From CAMYLY01 sp036397755 (lineage in GTDB: Bacteria > Gemmatimonadota > Gemmatimonadetes > Gemmatimonadales > GWC2-71-9): 64,000 nucleotides of DNA. Under the pieces are notes generated by a model, which saw only the letters and a program-made list of their open reading frames with translations, had not been told where the DNA came from and made no database searches. A program made the translations under genes and the position numbers. Positions within the stretch are counted from its first letter, which is position 1; each line of letters opens with the position of its first letter. Of this stretch, positions 33,911-42,572 are shown one piece after another. Location of the stretch: positions 36,737-100,736 of the forward strand of contig DASWII010000072.1 in the NCBI GenBank assembly GCA_036397755.1. Reading direction: 5' to 3'.

Positions 33911-35094
33911 AGTGGCGTGGCGTGGGGCCAGGGGCCATCGTCGCGGCGGCGTTCATTGGACCGGGGACCGTGACCACGGCGACGTTGGCTGGCGCCCGCC
34001 ACGGCATGACCCTGCTCTGGGCGCTCCTGTTTGCCACCCTCGCCACCATCGTCCTGCAGGAAATGAGCGCCCGGCTGGGGCTCACGACGGGCGCGGGGTT
34101 GGGTCACGCGCTCCGCGCCGTCCGCGGCCCTCGCTGGCTCGGCATCACGCTGGCGGCGCTGGCGGCCATGGCGATCGTGAGCGGCGTCGCGGCCTACGAG
34201 GCGGGCAACCTCACCGGGGCTTCACTCGGACTGGAATCCGCAACCGGAGTTCCGTTGCGCCTGTGGATCGGCATCGGCACGGTCGTTGCCGGCCTGCTGC
34301 TCTGGAGCGGAAGGTACAGGTGGTTGGAGCGGGTCCTGGCGGGCTGCGTCGCGATCATGGGCATCGTCTTCCTCGCGACCGCCGTGATGGTGACGCCCCA
34401 TCTCGGAGACATCTTCGCGGGCTTCTTCGTTCCGCGCATGCCCGCTGGCGCGGAACTGACCGCCATGGGCCTGGTGGGCACGACCATCGTGCCGTACAAC
34501 CTCTTCCTGCATGCGGCGGCGGTGCAGGAGCGGTTCGGCGGCCCGCAGGACCTCGCGGTGGCCCGCCTGGATCTCGTCTTGGCCATCGGTCTCGGGGGCG
34601 TCGTTTCGGCGGCCATCGTCGTGACCGCGAGTGCGGGGTTGGGCGGCGGGCCGGTCGAATCGGCAGCCGACATGGCGGGGCAGCTCGAGCCACTCCTCGG
34701 ACCGTGGGCTCGCGTCGCGTTCGCCACGGGCCTCGCGGCCGCCGGGGTCTCGTCCGCAATCACTGCCCCGCTCGCGGCCGCGTACACGGTGCTCGACACG
34801 CGGGGGCACGGTCGAGATATCCGACGGGCGGAGGCCCGGGTCGTGTGGGCTGCCTGCGTGGTGCTGGGTGGGGTGATCGCGTTCACGGCCGTACGGCCCA
34901 TCCCGCTCATTCTCTTCGCCCAGGTCGTGAACGGGCTCATCCTGCCGGGCGTAACCGTGGTGTTGTTGATCGCGATGAACGACCGGTCGCGGCTTGGTGC
35001 GCAAGTGAACGGCTGGAAAGGGAACTTGGCCGGAGGCATCGTCGCCGCATTGACCCTCGTGTTGGGTCTTCGCGCGGTGGTGGGAGCGTTCTAA
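33907..35094 (+). CDS. Nramp-family metal transporter with variant ion-binding motifs
   Basis: The 395-residue polytopic protein is an Nramp-fold divalent metal transporter with about eleven helices. In canonical Nramp proteins, helix 1 has DPGN and helix 6 has an MPH motif that bind the transition metal. Here helix 1 reads GPGT (18-21) and helix 6 reads VPYN (195-198), so the aspartate, asparagine and methionine ligands are gone. This resembles Nramp-related transporters that prefer magnesium or other hard ions rather than manganese and iron. The ATG overlaps the ygfZ stop. Specificity is inferred, not shown. Confidence 0.88.
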   Translation: MKWRGVGPGAIVAAAFIGPGTVTTATLAGARHGMTLLWALLFATLATIVLQEMSARLGLTTGAGLGHALRAVRGPRWLGITLAALAAMAIVSGVAAYEAGNLTGASLGLESATGVPLRLWIGIGTVVAGLLLWSGRYRWLERVLAGCVAIMGIVFLATAVMVTPHLGDIFAGFFVPRMPAGAELTAMGLVGTTIVPYNLFLHAAAVQERFGGPQDLAVARLDLVLAIGLGGVVSAAIVVTASAGLGGGPVESAADMAGQLEPLLGPWARVAFATGLAAAGVSSAITAPLAAAYTVLDTRGHGRDIRRAEARVVWAACVVLGGVIAFTAVRPIPLILFAQVVNGLILPGVTVVLLIAMNDRSRLGAQVNGWKGNLAGGIVAALTLVLGLRAVVGAF

Positions 35095-35196
35095 TATCGC
35101 GCCCCGGGAATTCGTTGTCCGGATCGCGACTGTCCCGGCGACCCGGCGAGGGCGATCAGCGCCCCTAACCGCGATCCACAACGCTGGGGAGGCGCG

Positions 35197-35688
35197 CTAG
35201 TCGTCGGGATTCCCGATATCCGCTTCCACCTTCCACACCCCGTCGGCGCCGCGACGCCACACCGTCAGATACGAACCGGTGCGCTCGACCACCTGCCCGG
35301 CGGCGGCGCGACGCGTGGAGACGTATCTGCCGATCGTGTAGCCGAGCATTCCATCGGGTGAGGCGTGAGCCTCCACCGGTTCCCACCTGATATGAAAGGT
35401 CGTGTCCGCAAACTCCGGCGTCATCAATTCGCGAATCGCCGCGTGGCCGCGCAGGGCACCGCCCGGTTGGAACACCGCCCCACTGTCGGCGAACGCATCG
35501 ACCCATGCGTCGACACGACGCATGGCCACGTCACGCGCGAAGGCGCGGTCGGCCTCCATGAGTTCCCCTTGAGCGCGCAGGCTCGGACCGGCATTTGGCT
35601 GCGGTGCGCAGGACCACAACGCGAGAACGACCACGCCGCTTCGCACCATCGACGTGCCGCGCGCCGCGCACGGCGTCCCGTCACTCAC
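35197..35688 (-). CDS. SnoaL/NTF2-like (DUF4440) protein, probably exported
   Basis: The protein (up to 163 residues) has a hydrophobic N-terminal segment (VVVLALWSCAPQ) with a lipobox-like cysteine, although Trp at -2 is unusual. A SnoaL-like alpha+beta barrel follows: EADRAFARDVAMRRVDAWVD, then FADTTFHIRWEPVEAH and GSYLTVWRRGADGVWKV. These folds serve as small enzymes or ligand pockets; no catalytic set is evident here. GTG 35688 overlaps the metalloprotease stop; ATG 35649 is an alternative start that gives a better signal peptide. Cotranscription with the metalloprotease is likely. Confidence 0.72.
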   Translation of the reverse strand: MSDGTPCAARGTSMVRSGVVVLALWSCAPQPNAGPSLRAQGELMEADRAFARDVAMRRVDAWVDAFADSGAVFQPGGALRGHAAIRELMTPEFADTTFHIRWEPVEAHASPDGMLGYTIGRYVSTRRAAAGQVVERTGSYLTVWRRGADGVWKVEADIGNPDD

Positions 35689-38477
35689 GGGATCGTCCGC
35701 ACGAAGCTCGCTTCGATCATGCGGTCGACTCGCTCCTTCGACTCGTCGAAATGCGCCCGCGTCACGGTGTCGAGGCCGGTGGTGCCGAGCGCGGTGCCGA
35801 GCGCGGTGCCGAGCTGCGCGGAGATACGCTTCAGCTCGAAGCGCGCGAGCGAGCGGGCATCCTCCGGGACGGACGGGTCGCGTCCGTTCAGCGTCACCGC
35901 GAGCACATTGAGGTAGATCCGCTGCAGGTTGCGTCTGAAAGAGTGTGCGGAGCGCGGAGCACCTCCCGCGAAGCCGGTCTCCGCCATGATCGCGTCCGTG
36001 AGCGTGCCAAACAACTCGGCGACCGTGTAGACCTCGTTGCGCGGTGTGCGCACTTCGTTGTCGATCATGCGCTGGAACCGGTATCCGCTCATGAGGTTGT
36101 ACAACAACACCTCGTGGACGAGCGAGACCCAGTCATGCACCGGGAAATCGAGCGGGGTGATGAACCCCCCCGACCAATCGTACCACCGTGGTGGCGCGAG
36201 CTTGTTGAGCATGTCTCCATCGAACTGGAGGGCGTTCTCCGCGAACGCGTACTGCAGCAGCGTCGCAACCGCCGCGCGCTGCTCTGCGGCGGGAATCGTG
36301 CGGAACGGCAACTCCGCCTGCGGGTCGCCCTTGTGGCTGCGCGAGACGCTGACGCCTCCCACGTACGTCACGAGCGGCTGCAACGCGCGCAACCGCTGGC
36401 TGATCATCGACGCGAACGCGCCCCGCAGGCGCTGGTAGCCCTCGCCTTCGTCGATCAGGTACCCCTCGAGTTTCGGCAGCACACGATCCACCAACGCAAT
36501 GCGATCTCGAGCCGAGCGCACATGGTCCGAGCCGATGTCGCGCGCCGCTGAGCGAGGATCGAGCGTCCACACTCCAAGGCCCGCGTCCTCGTCGGTCCCG
36601 TAGGCGTGCAGCGGATCGGTGGACCGAGCCGCGATCTTTCGCAAACCCGGCAGTTCGGCCTCGGGTGAGCCCGCCACCGCGCCGGTGGCGGCCAGCGGGC
36701 CGGTGCCGGCCTGCTGGTAGATGGTGGAATACCCGTATTGGATCGCCCAAACGTCGTACGCGCCGACCTCCTTGTTGTAGTAGTCGCCCTGGCCGGTGCG
36801 ATCCATCGCGACGTTGACGATCCCGTAGTCCATTACCGACAACGTCACCCCGTTCTTCCGGGTGAAGGTCGTGTCCTGCAGGCGGTCGTTGGGAATGGCC
36901 GACGATGCCTTGAAGTTGTGGCGCAATCCGAGGGTGTGCCCCACCTCGTGCATCACCAAGTCCCGAATCGCGTCGCCCAGGAACTCGGTCGGCATCGGCT
37001 CACCCGGAGCGAGTTCTCCGAGGGCGAGGAGCACCGAATACTGGAAGCTCAACTCGTCCGCCATGGACATCTCCGCCATGCAGAGACGCTGAGAGAGATA
37101 GGACGGCAGCTCCCGCGACAGCCGCGACTCCAGGTCGAGGCGGTCGCGCATGGCCTGCGGACCCGCCAGATAGTCGTAGTCATACGCGTGGAACCGCGTC
37201 CAGTTGGACGAAACGATCACGTCCGCGTTGAGGATCTCGCCCGTCCGCGGGTCGGTCTGGCTCGGGCCGATCGCCCAGGCCCCACCCAAGGCGTGAGACG
37301 TGGACCAGCGCACCGTCGAATACCGCATGTCCTCCGCACTCCACAGCGAGTCGTCGGGCGCGTCCCGCGCCACGATCGCATTGGAGATTCCCGCGGCCTC
37401 GAAGGCCTTGTTCCACGCTTCGATGCCCTCTTTCACGAACCGGCGGTACTCGAGGGGGATCGAACGATCCACGTAGTAGACGATGGGCTCCACAGCGTCC
37501 GCGACTGCCTTCGAGTGGTCGCTCTTCTCCAGCCGCCACCGTGTGACGTACCGAACCATGTAGTCCTCACCGACGTCACGCGAATAGTCGCGCATCGCTT
37601 CCAGAAAGAACCCAACGCGATCGTCCGCCAACCGTGGCCGCATGGGGTCGTCGGGTAGGGCGAAGAGGGAATAGCGGACCCCCAATGTCACGGTTCGCCC
37701 GTCGGCCAGCGCGGGACCGCCAAACCGGGGGCCGCTGCTTGCCTGGATGGTCATGTCCACGTCGATCTCGACGTTCCGCTCGAACCCGTGCACGGCGTCG
37801 ACGTTGCTGCGTTCCCGATCCATGCGGATCGGCTGCGTGCCGTAGTAGGACCGCAACGCGGTGGTGAGGTCGCCGTAGTCCGACACGACCAGCGTCGTCA
37901 AGTCGATGAGCAGGTGCCCGTTCTCCTTCCCCTCACTCTGGATCTTGAACGCCGCGACCACGGAGTTGCCGACGTTTTCCTCCAGCGACGCCAGCATCGG
38001 CGAGCCGGCGTCCGCCGTGAATCGCGTGTTCCGGTGCACCAGCTGAATCTGGTCGCCAACGCGGCGGAACCGCATGAGTCTGGTATTCTCGATGAGCGGA
38101 AGCCCGTCATTGAGGAAAAACTCTCCGAGCCCGCGACTCACGTGCATCATGAGCCCGAAGTCCTTGTCCAGCTGGCTGGGCGCCAGTTCGAGGAACAGCG
38201 TGTTATCGCGCTTGAGATGGGTCTTGAAGTACCCATCGATCGCGCGTGTGTCCTTCAAGACCTCATCCCACTTCTTGAACGGCTCGCTCGTCGCGGACTT
38301 CGAGGAATCGACCGCAGCCCCGGACGGCGCCGGCCGCACCGACGGAGCCGCCGCTCCAGGCGGCGCACCGGCGGCGGGCTGAGGACTGGGCGCGGTTGGC
38401 GGGTACACTTGTACGCACGCGATGGAACTCACCGCGAGCGCGGCGGCCGTGGCACGAACGACATTTCGCATAATCAT
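35685..38477 (-). CDS. Large lipoprotein zinc metalloprotease (DUF5117/DUF5118, met-zincin type)
   Basis: The 930-residue protein starts with a lipoprotein signal (VSSIAC, cysteine near residue 21) and a Pro/Ala-rich linker. The folded part begins around KKWDEVLKD. The active site is HEVGHTLGLRHNF (HEVGH at 510-514), the HExxHxxGxxH zinc signature of metzincins, with the downstream VMDYGIVN as Met-turn. This architecture matches the DUF5117/DUF4953 families common in Bacteroidota and Gemmatimonadota. It would be a cell-surface or periplasmic protease of unknown substrate. The small SnoaL-like gene overlaps its 3' end. Confidence 0.88.
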   Translation of the reverse strand: MIMRNVVRATAAALAVSSIACVQVYPPTAPSPQPAAGAPPGAAAPSVRPAPSGAAVDSSKSATSEPFKKWDEVLKDTRAIDGYFKTHLKRDNTLFLELAPSQLDKDFGLMMHVSRGLGEFFLNDGLPLIENTRLMRFRRVGDQIQLVHRNTRFTADAGSPMLASLEENVGNSVVAAFKIQSEGKENGHLLIDLTTLVVSDYGDLTTALRSYYGTQPIRMDRERSNVDAVHGFERNVEIDVDMTIQASSGPRFGGPALADGRTVTLGVRYSLFALPDDPMRPRLADDRVGFFLEAMRDYSRDVGEDYMVRYVTRWRLEKSDHSKAVADAVEPIVYYVDRSIPLEYRRFVKEGIEAWNKAFEAAGISNAIVARDAPDDSLWSAEDMRYSTVRWSTSHALGGAWAIGPSQTDPRTGEILNADVIVSSNWTRFHAYDYDYLAGPQAMRDRLDLESRLSRELPSYLSQRLCMAEMSMADELSFQYSVLLALGELAPGEPMPTEFLGDAIRDLVMHEVGHTLGLRHNFKASSAIPNDRLQDTTFTRKNGVTLSVMDYGIVNVAMDRTGQGDYYNKEVGAYDVWAIQYGYSTIYQQAGTGPLAATGAVAGSPEAELPGLRKIAARSTDPLHAYGTDEDAGLGVWTLDPRSAARDIGSDHVRSARDRIALVDRVLPKLEGYLIDEGEGYQRLRGAFASMISQRLRALQPLVTYVGGVSVSRSHKGDPQAELPFRTIPAAEQRAAVATLLQYAFAENALQFDGDMLNKLAPPRWYDWSGGFITPLDFPVHDWVSLVHEVLLYNLMSGYRFQRMIDNEVRTPRNEVYTVAELFGTLTDAIMAETGFAGGAPRSAHSFRRNLQRIYLNVLAVTLNGRDPSVPEDARSLARFELKRISAQLGTALGTALGTTGLDTVTRAHFDESKERVDRMIEASFVRTIP

Positions 38478-38535
38478 GGATCCCCTGGCGGGCCGAGAGG
38501 TACGCGATCAAGCCGGTTGGACGGACGTGGAGCTT

Positions 38536-38560
38536 ATTGACCGATCCGCGGCCGGTCAAT
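38536..38560. promoter_or_regulatory. 8-bp inverted repeat between metalloprotease and M20 genes
   Basis: ATTGACCG (38536-38543) and CGGTCAAT (38553-38560) form a perfect inverted repeat with a 9-base spacer, in the 153-bp gap between divergent genes. A -10-like TACAAT lies at 38584-38589 but has no clear -35. An operator for a dimeric repressor is the simplest reading. Confidence 0.4.
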
Positions 38561-38630
38561 GGCGCGTCTGGGGTCTGGGACCCTACAATTCCAGATCACG
38601 CAGCCAATCACTCAATGCTCGAGCTCATCC

Positions 38631-39923
38631 ATGCCCAGACTGTTCCTTCTCGCAACCACGACGCTAGCCCTGGCAGCACCTCTCACCGCGCAGCACCCCG
38701 CCATCGACCGCGCGGTCACGCGGGTGACCGCTGACGTCACGGAGATCCGCCATTACCTGCACGAGCACCCGGAACTCGGCAATCGGGAGGTGGAGACCGC
38801 GAGGCTGATAGCGGAGCGATTACGCGCGCTCGACTTCGACGTGGTGCAGACCGGTGTGGCGGTGACGGGCGTGGTCGGCATCCTCAGGGGCGGACGCCCC
38901 GGGCCCGTCGTGGCCGTCCGTGCCGACATGGACGCCCTGCCGGTCACGGAAGCAACCGATCTGCCGTTCAGGTCGCTCGTGCGCTCCACCTACTTGGGTC
39001 AGGATGTGGGGGTATCGCACGCGTGCGGGCACGACATCCACGTCGCCGTGCAACTCGGGGTCGCTGCGGTGCTCGCATCGATGCGAGAGGAGCTGTCGGG
39101 CACGGTCAAGTTCATCTTCCAACCGGCCGAAGAGGGGCCTCCCCCGGGAGAAGAGGGCGGGGCGCCGTTGATGGTCGCCGAAGGGGTCCTGGAGAATCCG
39201 CGACCGTCCGCCATCTTCGGGCTCCACACGCTCGCGCAGCTCGACGTCGGCAAGATCGGCTATACGCCGGGCGGCGCCCTCGCGGCGGTCGATCACTTCT
39301 ATATCACGATTCACGGCAGGCAGGCGCATGGAGCGGCTCCGCACCTGAGTGTCGACCCGATCGTCATCGCGGCGCAGGCCATCACCGCGCTCCAGACCAT
39401 ACGCTCGCGCAACCTCTCGCCGCTCGCGCCGAGCGTCATCACGGTGGGCTTGGTGCGGGGCGGCACACGCTTCAACATCATTCCGGGCGAAGTGCAGATG
39501 GAGGGAACGGTTCGGACGTACGACCCGGACGTGCAGGACGCGATCGAGCGCCGCATGCACGAGATTCTGGCGGGCATCACCGCGGCCGGTGGAGCGTCCT
39601 ACGAGCTGATCTACGACCGCATCACGCCGGTGACCATCAACGACATCGCCCTCACCGAGCAGATGGTACCCAGTATCGGGACCGCAATCGGTGACGCGAA
39701 CGTCGCCGAGATCCAGCCCTGGATGGCCGGTGAGGACTTCGCCTACTTCGCGAACGAGGTGCCGGGGTTTTACTTCCGGCTCGGCACACTCAAGGAGGGC
39801 ACGACCACGGGAGACCACCATTCACCGACATTTCGGGCCGACGACTCCGCGATTCCCGTCGGCATCAAGGCGATGAGTTACGTGATCTGGGACTATTTGA
39901 CTATGGTAGGACGGCAAGAATGA
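38631..39923 (+). CDS. Exported M20-family amidohydrolase/peptidase
   Basis: The 430-residue protein has a signal peptide (PRLFLLATTTLALAAPLTAQ) and the M20D amidohydrolase fold. Metal-binding signatures are GVSHACGHDIHVAVQL, FQPAEEGPPPGEEGG and FGLHTLAQLDVG, and the dimerisation domain carries the motif GRQAHGAAPH. Late WMAGEDFAYF completes the site. Family members hydrolyse N-acyl amino acids, hippurate or auxin conjugates. The ORF opens upstream, but ATG 38631 gives the signal peptide and is best. fdhD follows after 15 bases. Confidence 0.9.
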   Translation: MPRLFLLATTTLALAAPLTAQHPAIDRAVTRVTADVTEIRHYLHEHPELGNREVETARLIAERLRALDFDVVQTGVAVTGVVGILRGGRPGPVVAVRADMDALPVTEATDLPFRSLVRSTYLGQDVGVSHACGHDIHVAVQLGVAAVLASMREELSGTVKFIFQPAEEGPPPGEEGGAPLMVAEGVLENPRPSAIFGLHTLAQLDVGKIGYTPGGALAAVDHFYITIHGRQAHGAAPHLSVDPIVIAAQAITALQTIRSRNLSPLAPSVITVGLVRGGTRFNIIPGEVQMEGTVRTYDPDVQDAIERRMHEILAGITAAGGASYELIYDRITPVTINDIALTEQMVPSIGTAIGDANVAEIQPWMAGEDFAYFANEVPGFYFRLGTLKEGTTTGDHHSPTFRADDSAIPVGIKAMSYVIWDYLTMVGRQE

Positions 39924-39938
39924 TGGCAGGACGGGGAG

Positions 39939-40772
39939 ATGGCAGGTTGGCAGGAGACCCTCGGAGAACTGGGGGCATTCCTGAGTGAGCTGAGCCGGTC
40001 AGTCCAGGTCGCGCGATCGCGCGCGGATGGGTTGGAGCAAGCGACCGACCGCGTCGCCGCCGAGGAGCCGCTCGAGGTTCGCCTCGGCGACACGGCGCTC
40101 GCCGTCGTCATGCGAACGCCCGGACACGACGACGACCTGGTACGCGGCTTTCTGCTCACCGAAGGCATCCTGCTCGAGCCCGGCGAAGCGGCCGCGATCG
40201 ACCTCGGTGTCGAAGGGCGTGCAACGGTGACGCTCGCGGAAGGTATCGAGGTCGACCCAACGCGATTTCAGCGCAACCTGTTCATGTCGAGTTCCTGCGG
40301 CGTATGTGGCAAGGCCTCGATCGAGGCTGTGGAGCTCTTTGCGCCGCCGGCGAAAGACTTCACAATCGATCGTGGTGTCGTCGCCCGGCTGACCAAGGCG
40401 CTGCGCCAGCATCAGCCCACGTTCGACGAGACTGGCGGGCTTCATGCGGCGGGCCTGTTCACCCTGGAGGGAGCGCCGCTCGCCGTGCGCGAGGACGTGG
40501 GTCGTCACAACGCCGTGGACAAGGCAATCGGACACGCCAGTCGTGACCGGTGGCCGCTTCACCCCTGTGTGCTGGTCGTTTCGGGCCGGCAGAGCTTCGA
40601 GATCGTTCAGAAGGCGGCCGTCGTCGGTGTCGCGGGCGTGATCGGCGTGTCCGCTCCGTCGTCTTTGGCTGTCGATCTCGCGGAGTCGCATGCGATGCTT
40701 CTGGTGGGGTTCGCGCGGGACGGGGCGTTCAACGTCTACGCGGGGGCCGAGCGGATCGTGGGGGTGACGTGA
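39939..40772 (+). CDS. fdhD: Formate dehydrogenase accessory sulfurtransferase FdhD
   Basis: FdhD hands sulfur to the molybdenum cofactor of formate dehydrogenase, a step required for activity. The 277-residue protein contains SSSCGVCGKAS, with the essential CxxC, and FDETGGLHAAGLF and VREDVGRHNAVDKAIG, all diagnostic. The conserved part begins near residue 38 (RVAAEEPLEVRL), so the N-terminal 35 residues and the exact start are uncertain; the purine-rich stretch before the ATG is too close to be an ideal ribosome site. It lies directly upstream of fdhB and fdhA. Confidence 0.93.
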   Translation: MAGWQETLGELGAFLSELSRSVQVARSRADGLEQATDRVAAEEPLEVRLGDTALAVVMRTPGHDDDLVRGFLLTEGILLEPGEAAAIDLGVEGRATVTLAEGIEVDPTRFQRNLFMSSSCGVCGKASIEAVELFAPPAKDFTIDRGVVARLTKALRQHQPTFDETGGLHAAGLFTLEGAPLAVREDVGRHNAVDKAIGHASRDRWPLHPCVLVVSGRQSFEIVQKAAVVGVAGVIGVSAPSSLAVDLAESHAMLLVGFARDGAFNVYAGAERIVGVT

Positions 40773-40775
40773 TTC

Positions 40776-40798
40776 GCACGGGCGCCGCCGGCCCGTGC
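40776..40798 (+). terminator. GC-rich hairpin between fdhD and fdhB
   Basis: GCACGGGC (40776-40783) and GCCCGTGC (40791-40798) form a perfect 8-bp stem with a 7-base loop, 4 bases after the fdhD stop. There is no proper T-tract (GGCAACGGCTCTTTCATT follows), so it may attenuate or stabilise the transcript rather than terminate. Confidence 0.45.
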
Positions 40799-40859
40799 GG
40801 CAACGGCTCTTTCATTACGCCGACCTCTTCTCGACCGTAGCGGGCGCTGATACGTTAGA

Positions 40860-42572
40860 ATGGCCATGTCCATCGCGACGAACGACGAGCTCATCGCCCG
40901 CTGGAAGGACGAGCCCGCCCCGCTCCTCCCGACGCTGCACGCGTTCCACGAACGGGACGGGTTCCTCTCCGACGAGGCGATGCGCGCCGTGGCGACAGGG
41001 CTGCGCGTCCCGCTCGCCGACCTGTTCGGAACGGTGACGTTCTACCATCACCTCGCACGCGAGCCCTTGGGCCAGTCGGCCCCGCGCGTATGCACGGGCC
41101 CCGTGTGCTGGATGCGCAACGGACCCGCGCTCCTCGAGGCGATGCGCGACCGGGGCGCCACCGCCATGCCGTGTGCGGGGCGGTGCGATCAGCCGGTTCC
41201 CGTGCTCGAGGGAGATCGGGTACTGGTGGGTGACTCGGCCGCAGGATTGCGGGAGGCGCCGTCCCCACTTCCCCCGGAGCGGCCGGCCGGGAAGGCGGCC
41301 GCGGGAAGCGAGTCGGCTCAGGAGTGCGTGTTCGCCCACATCCGCGAGCCCGATCGCGCGACATTGACTGGCTACCGAAGGACCGGTGGCTACGAAGGCC
41401 TCACGAACGCGCTGGGGATGGAGCGTTCGGCCGTTCTCGCCGTGGTGCGAGACAGCGGGCTGGCTGGACGAGGCGGCGCCGGGTTCCCGACCGGTCGGAA
41501 ATGGCAGGCCGTGGCGGACGCCCCCGGCGACCCGAAGACGGTGGTGTGCAACGCCGACGAGGGAGAACCAGGCTGCTTCAAGGATCGGGCGATTCTCGAC
41601 TACGACCCTCATGCCGTCATCGAGGGGATGACCACGGCCGGCTACGCGACGGGTGCGACGCGGGGTTTCATTTACTTGCGATACGAATACCCGACGACGC
41701 ACGGCATTCTGGAACGCGCCATCGCCCAGGCCTACGACGCGGGCGTACTCGGCGAGGACGTGCTCGGCTCGGGCGCCACCTTCCATCTTTATCTTCGGCG
41801 CGGCGCCGGGGCTTACATCTGCGGCGAGGAGGGATCACTCCTCAACAGCCTGGAGGGGAAGCACCCGTTTCCCCGCAACCGGCCACCCTACCCGGTGACC
41901 CACGGGTACGAAGACAAGCCCACGGTGGTGAACAACGTCGAAACCCTGGCTTCCGTGCCGCCGATCCTGCGGCGGGGTGCGGACTGGTACCGCTCGCTCG
42001 GGCTCGGCGATCACGCCGGCACGAAGCTGATCAGCCTCTCTGGCGACATTCAACGACCCGGGAATTATGAGGTTCCACTCGGGCTCCCACTGAGCACGCT
42101 TCTCTATGAGTGGGCCGGGGGACCGCATGCGGGGCAGACGATTCAGGCCGTGACGATGGCGGGCCTCTCCGGCGGGTTCCTGGCGGGCGACGATCTCGAC
42201 ATCACCCTGGACGAGCCCGGTATCCGCGCCAAGGGCTCCTTTCTCGGTGCCGGTGGTATCATGGTATTCGATGACCGCCGTGACATGATGCAGGTGGCCC
42301 ACGAGGCGATGTCGTTCTTTGCGCACGAGTCCTGCGGCAAGTGTTTTCCGTGCCGCATCGGCACGAGGCGGCTGACGGAACGACTCGCCGGTACGGCGGG
42401 GCCCGCGGACCTCACCCTGTGGCTGACGGAGATGCAGGACATCGGCAACGCCATGAAGTCCGCCAGCGCGTGCGGCCTCGGTATCGCGGCGCCGCTCGTC
42501 ACCGAAAGTCTCATACGTTACTTCCCGACCCGTGTGGCGGCGCACGTGGGCAACGGCAAGGAGTCCGCATGA
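40860..42572 (+). CDS. NAD-dependent formate dehydrogenase beta subunit, NuoE-NuoF fusion
   Basis: The 570-residue protein fuses a thioredoxin-like [2Fe-2S] NuoE domain (about 1-140; cysteines in CTGPVC and CAGRC) to a NuoF domain. The latter has the NADH/FMN site GRGGAGFPTGRKW, then VVCNADEGEPG, GAGAYICGEEGSLLNSLEG, and the [4Fe-4S] motif ESCGKCFPCRIGT. It would accept electrons from the selenium-molybdenum subunit and reduce NAD+. ATG 40860 or ATG 40866 may be the start. The stop overlaps the fdhA start, so the two subunits are coupled. A separate gamma subunit is not needed because NuoE is fused. Confidence 0.92.
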   Translation: MAMSIATNDELIARWKDEPAPLLPTLHAFHERDGFLSDEAMRAVATGLRVPLADLFGTVTFYHHLAREPLGQSAPRVCTGPVCWMRNGPALLEAMRDRGATAMPCAGRCDQPVPVLEGDRVLVGDSAAGLREAPSPLPPERPAGKAAAGSESAQECVFAHIREPDRATLTGYRRTGGYEGLTNALGMERSAVLAVVRDSGLAGRGGAGFPTGRKWQAVADAPGDPKTVVCNADEGEPGCFKDRAILDYDPHAVIEGMTTAGYATGATRGFIYLRYEYPTTHGILERAIAQAYDAGVLGEDVLGSGATFHLYLRRGAGAYICGEEGSLLNSLEGKHPFPRNRPPYPVTHGYEDKPTVVNNVETLASVPPILRRGADWYRSLGLGDHAGTKLISLSGDIQRPGNYEVPLGLPLSTLLYEWAGGPHAGQTIQAVTMAGLSGGFLAGDDLDITLDEPGIRAKGSFLGAGGIMVFDDRRDMMQVAHEAMSFFAHESCGKCFPCRIGTRRLTERLAGTAGPADLTLWLTEMQDIGNAMKSASACGLGIAAPLVTESLIRYFPTRVAAHVGNGKESA

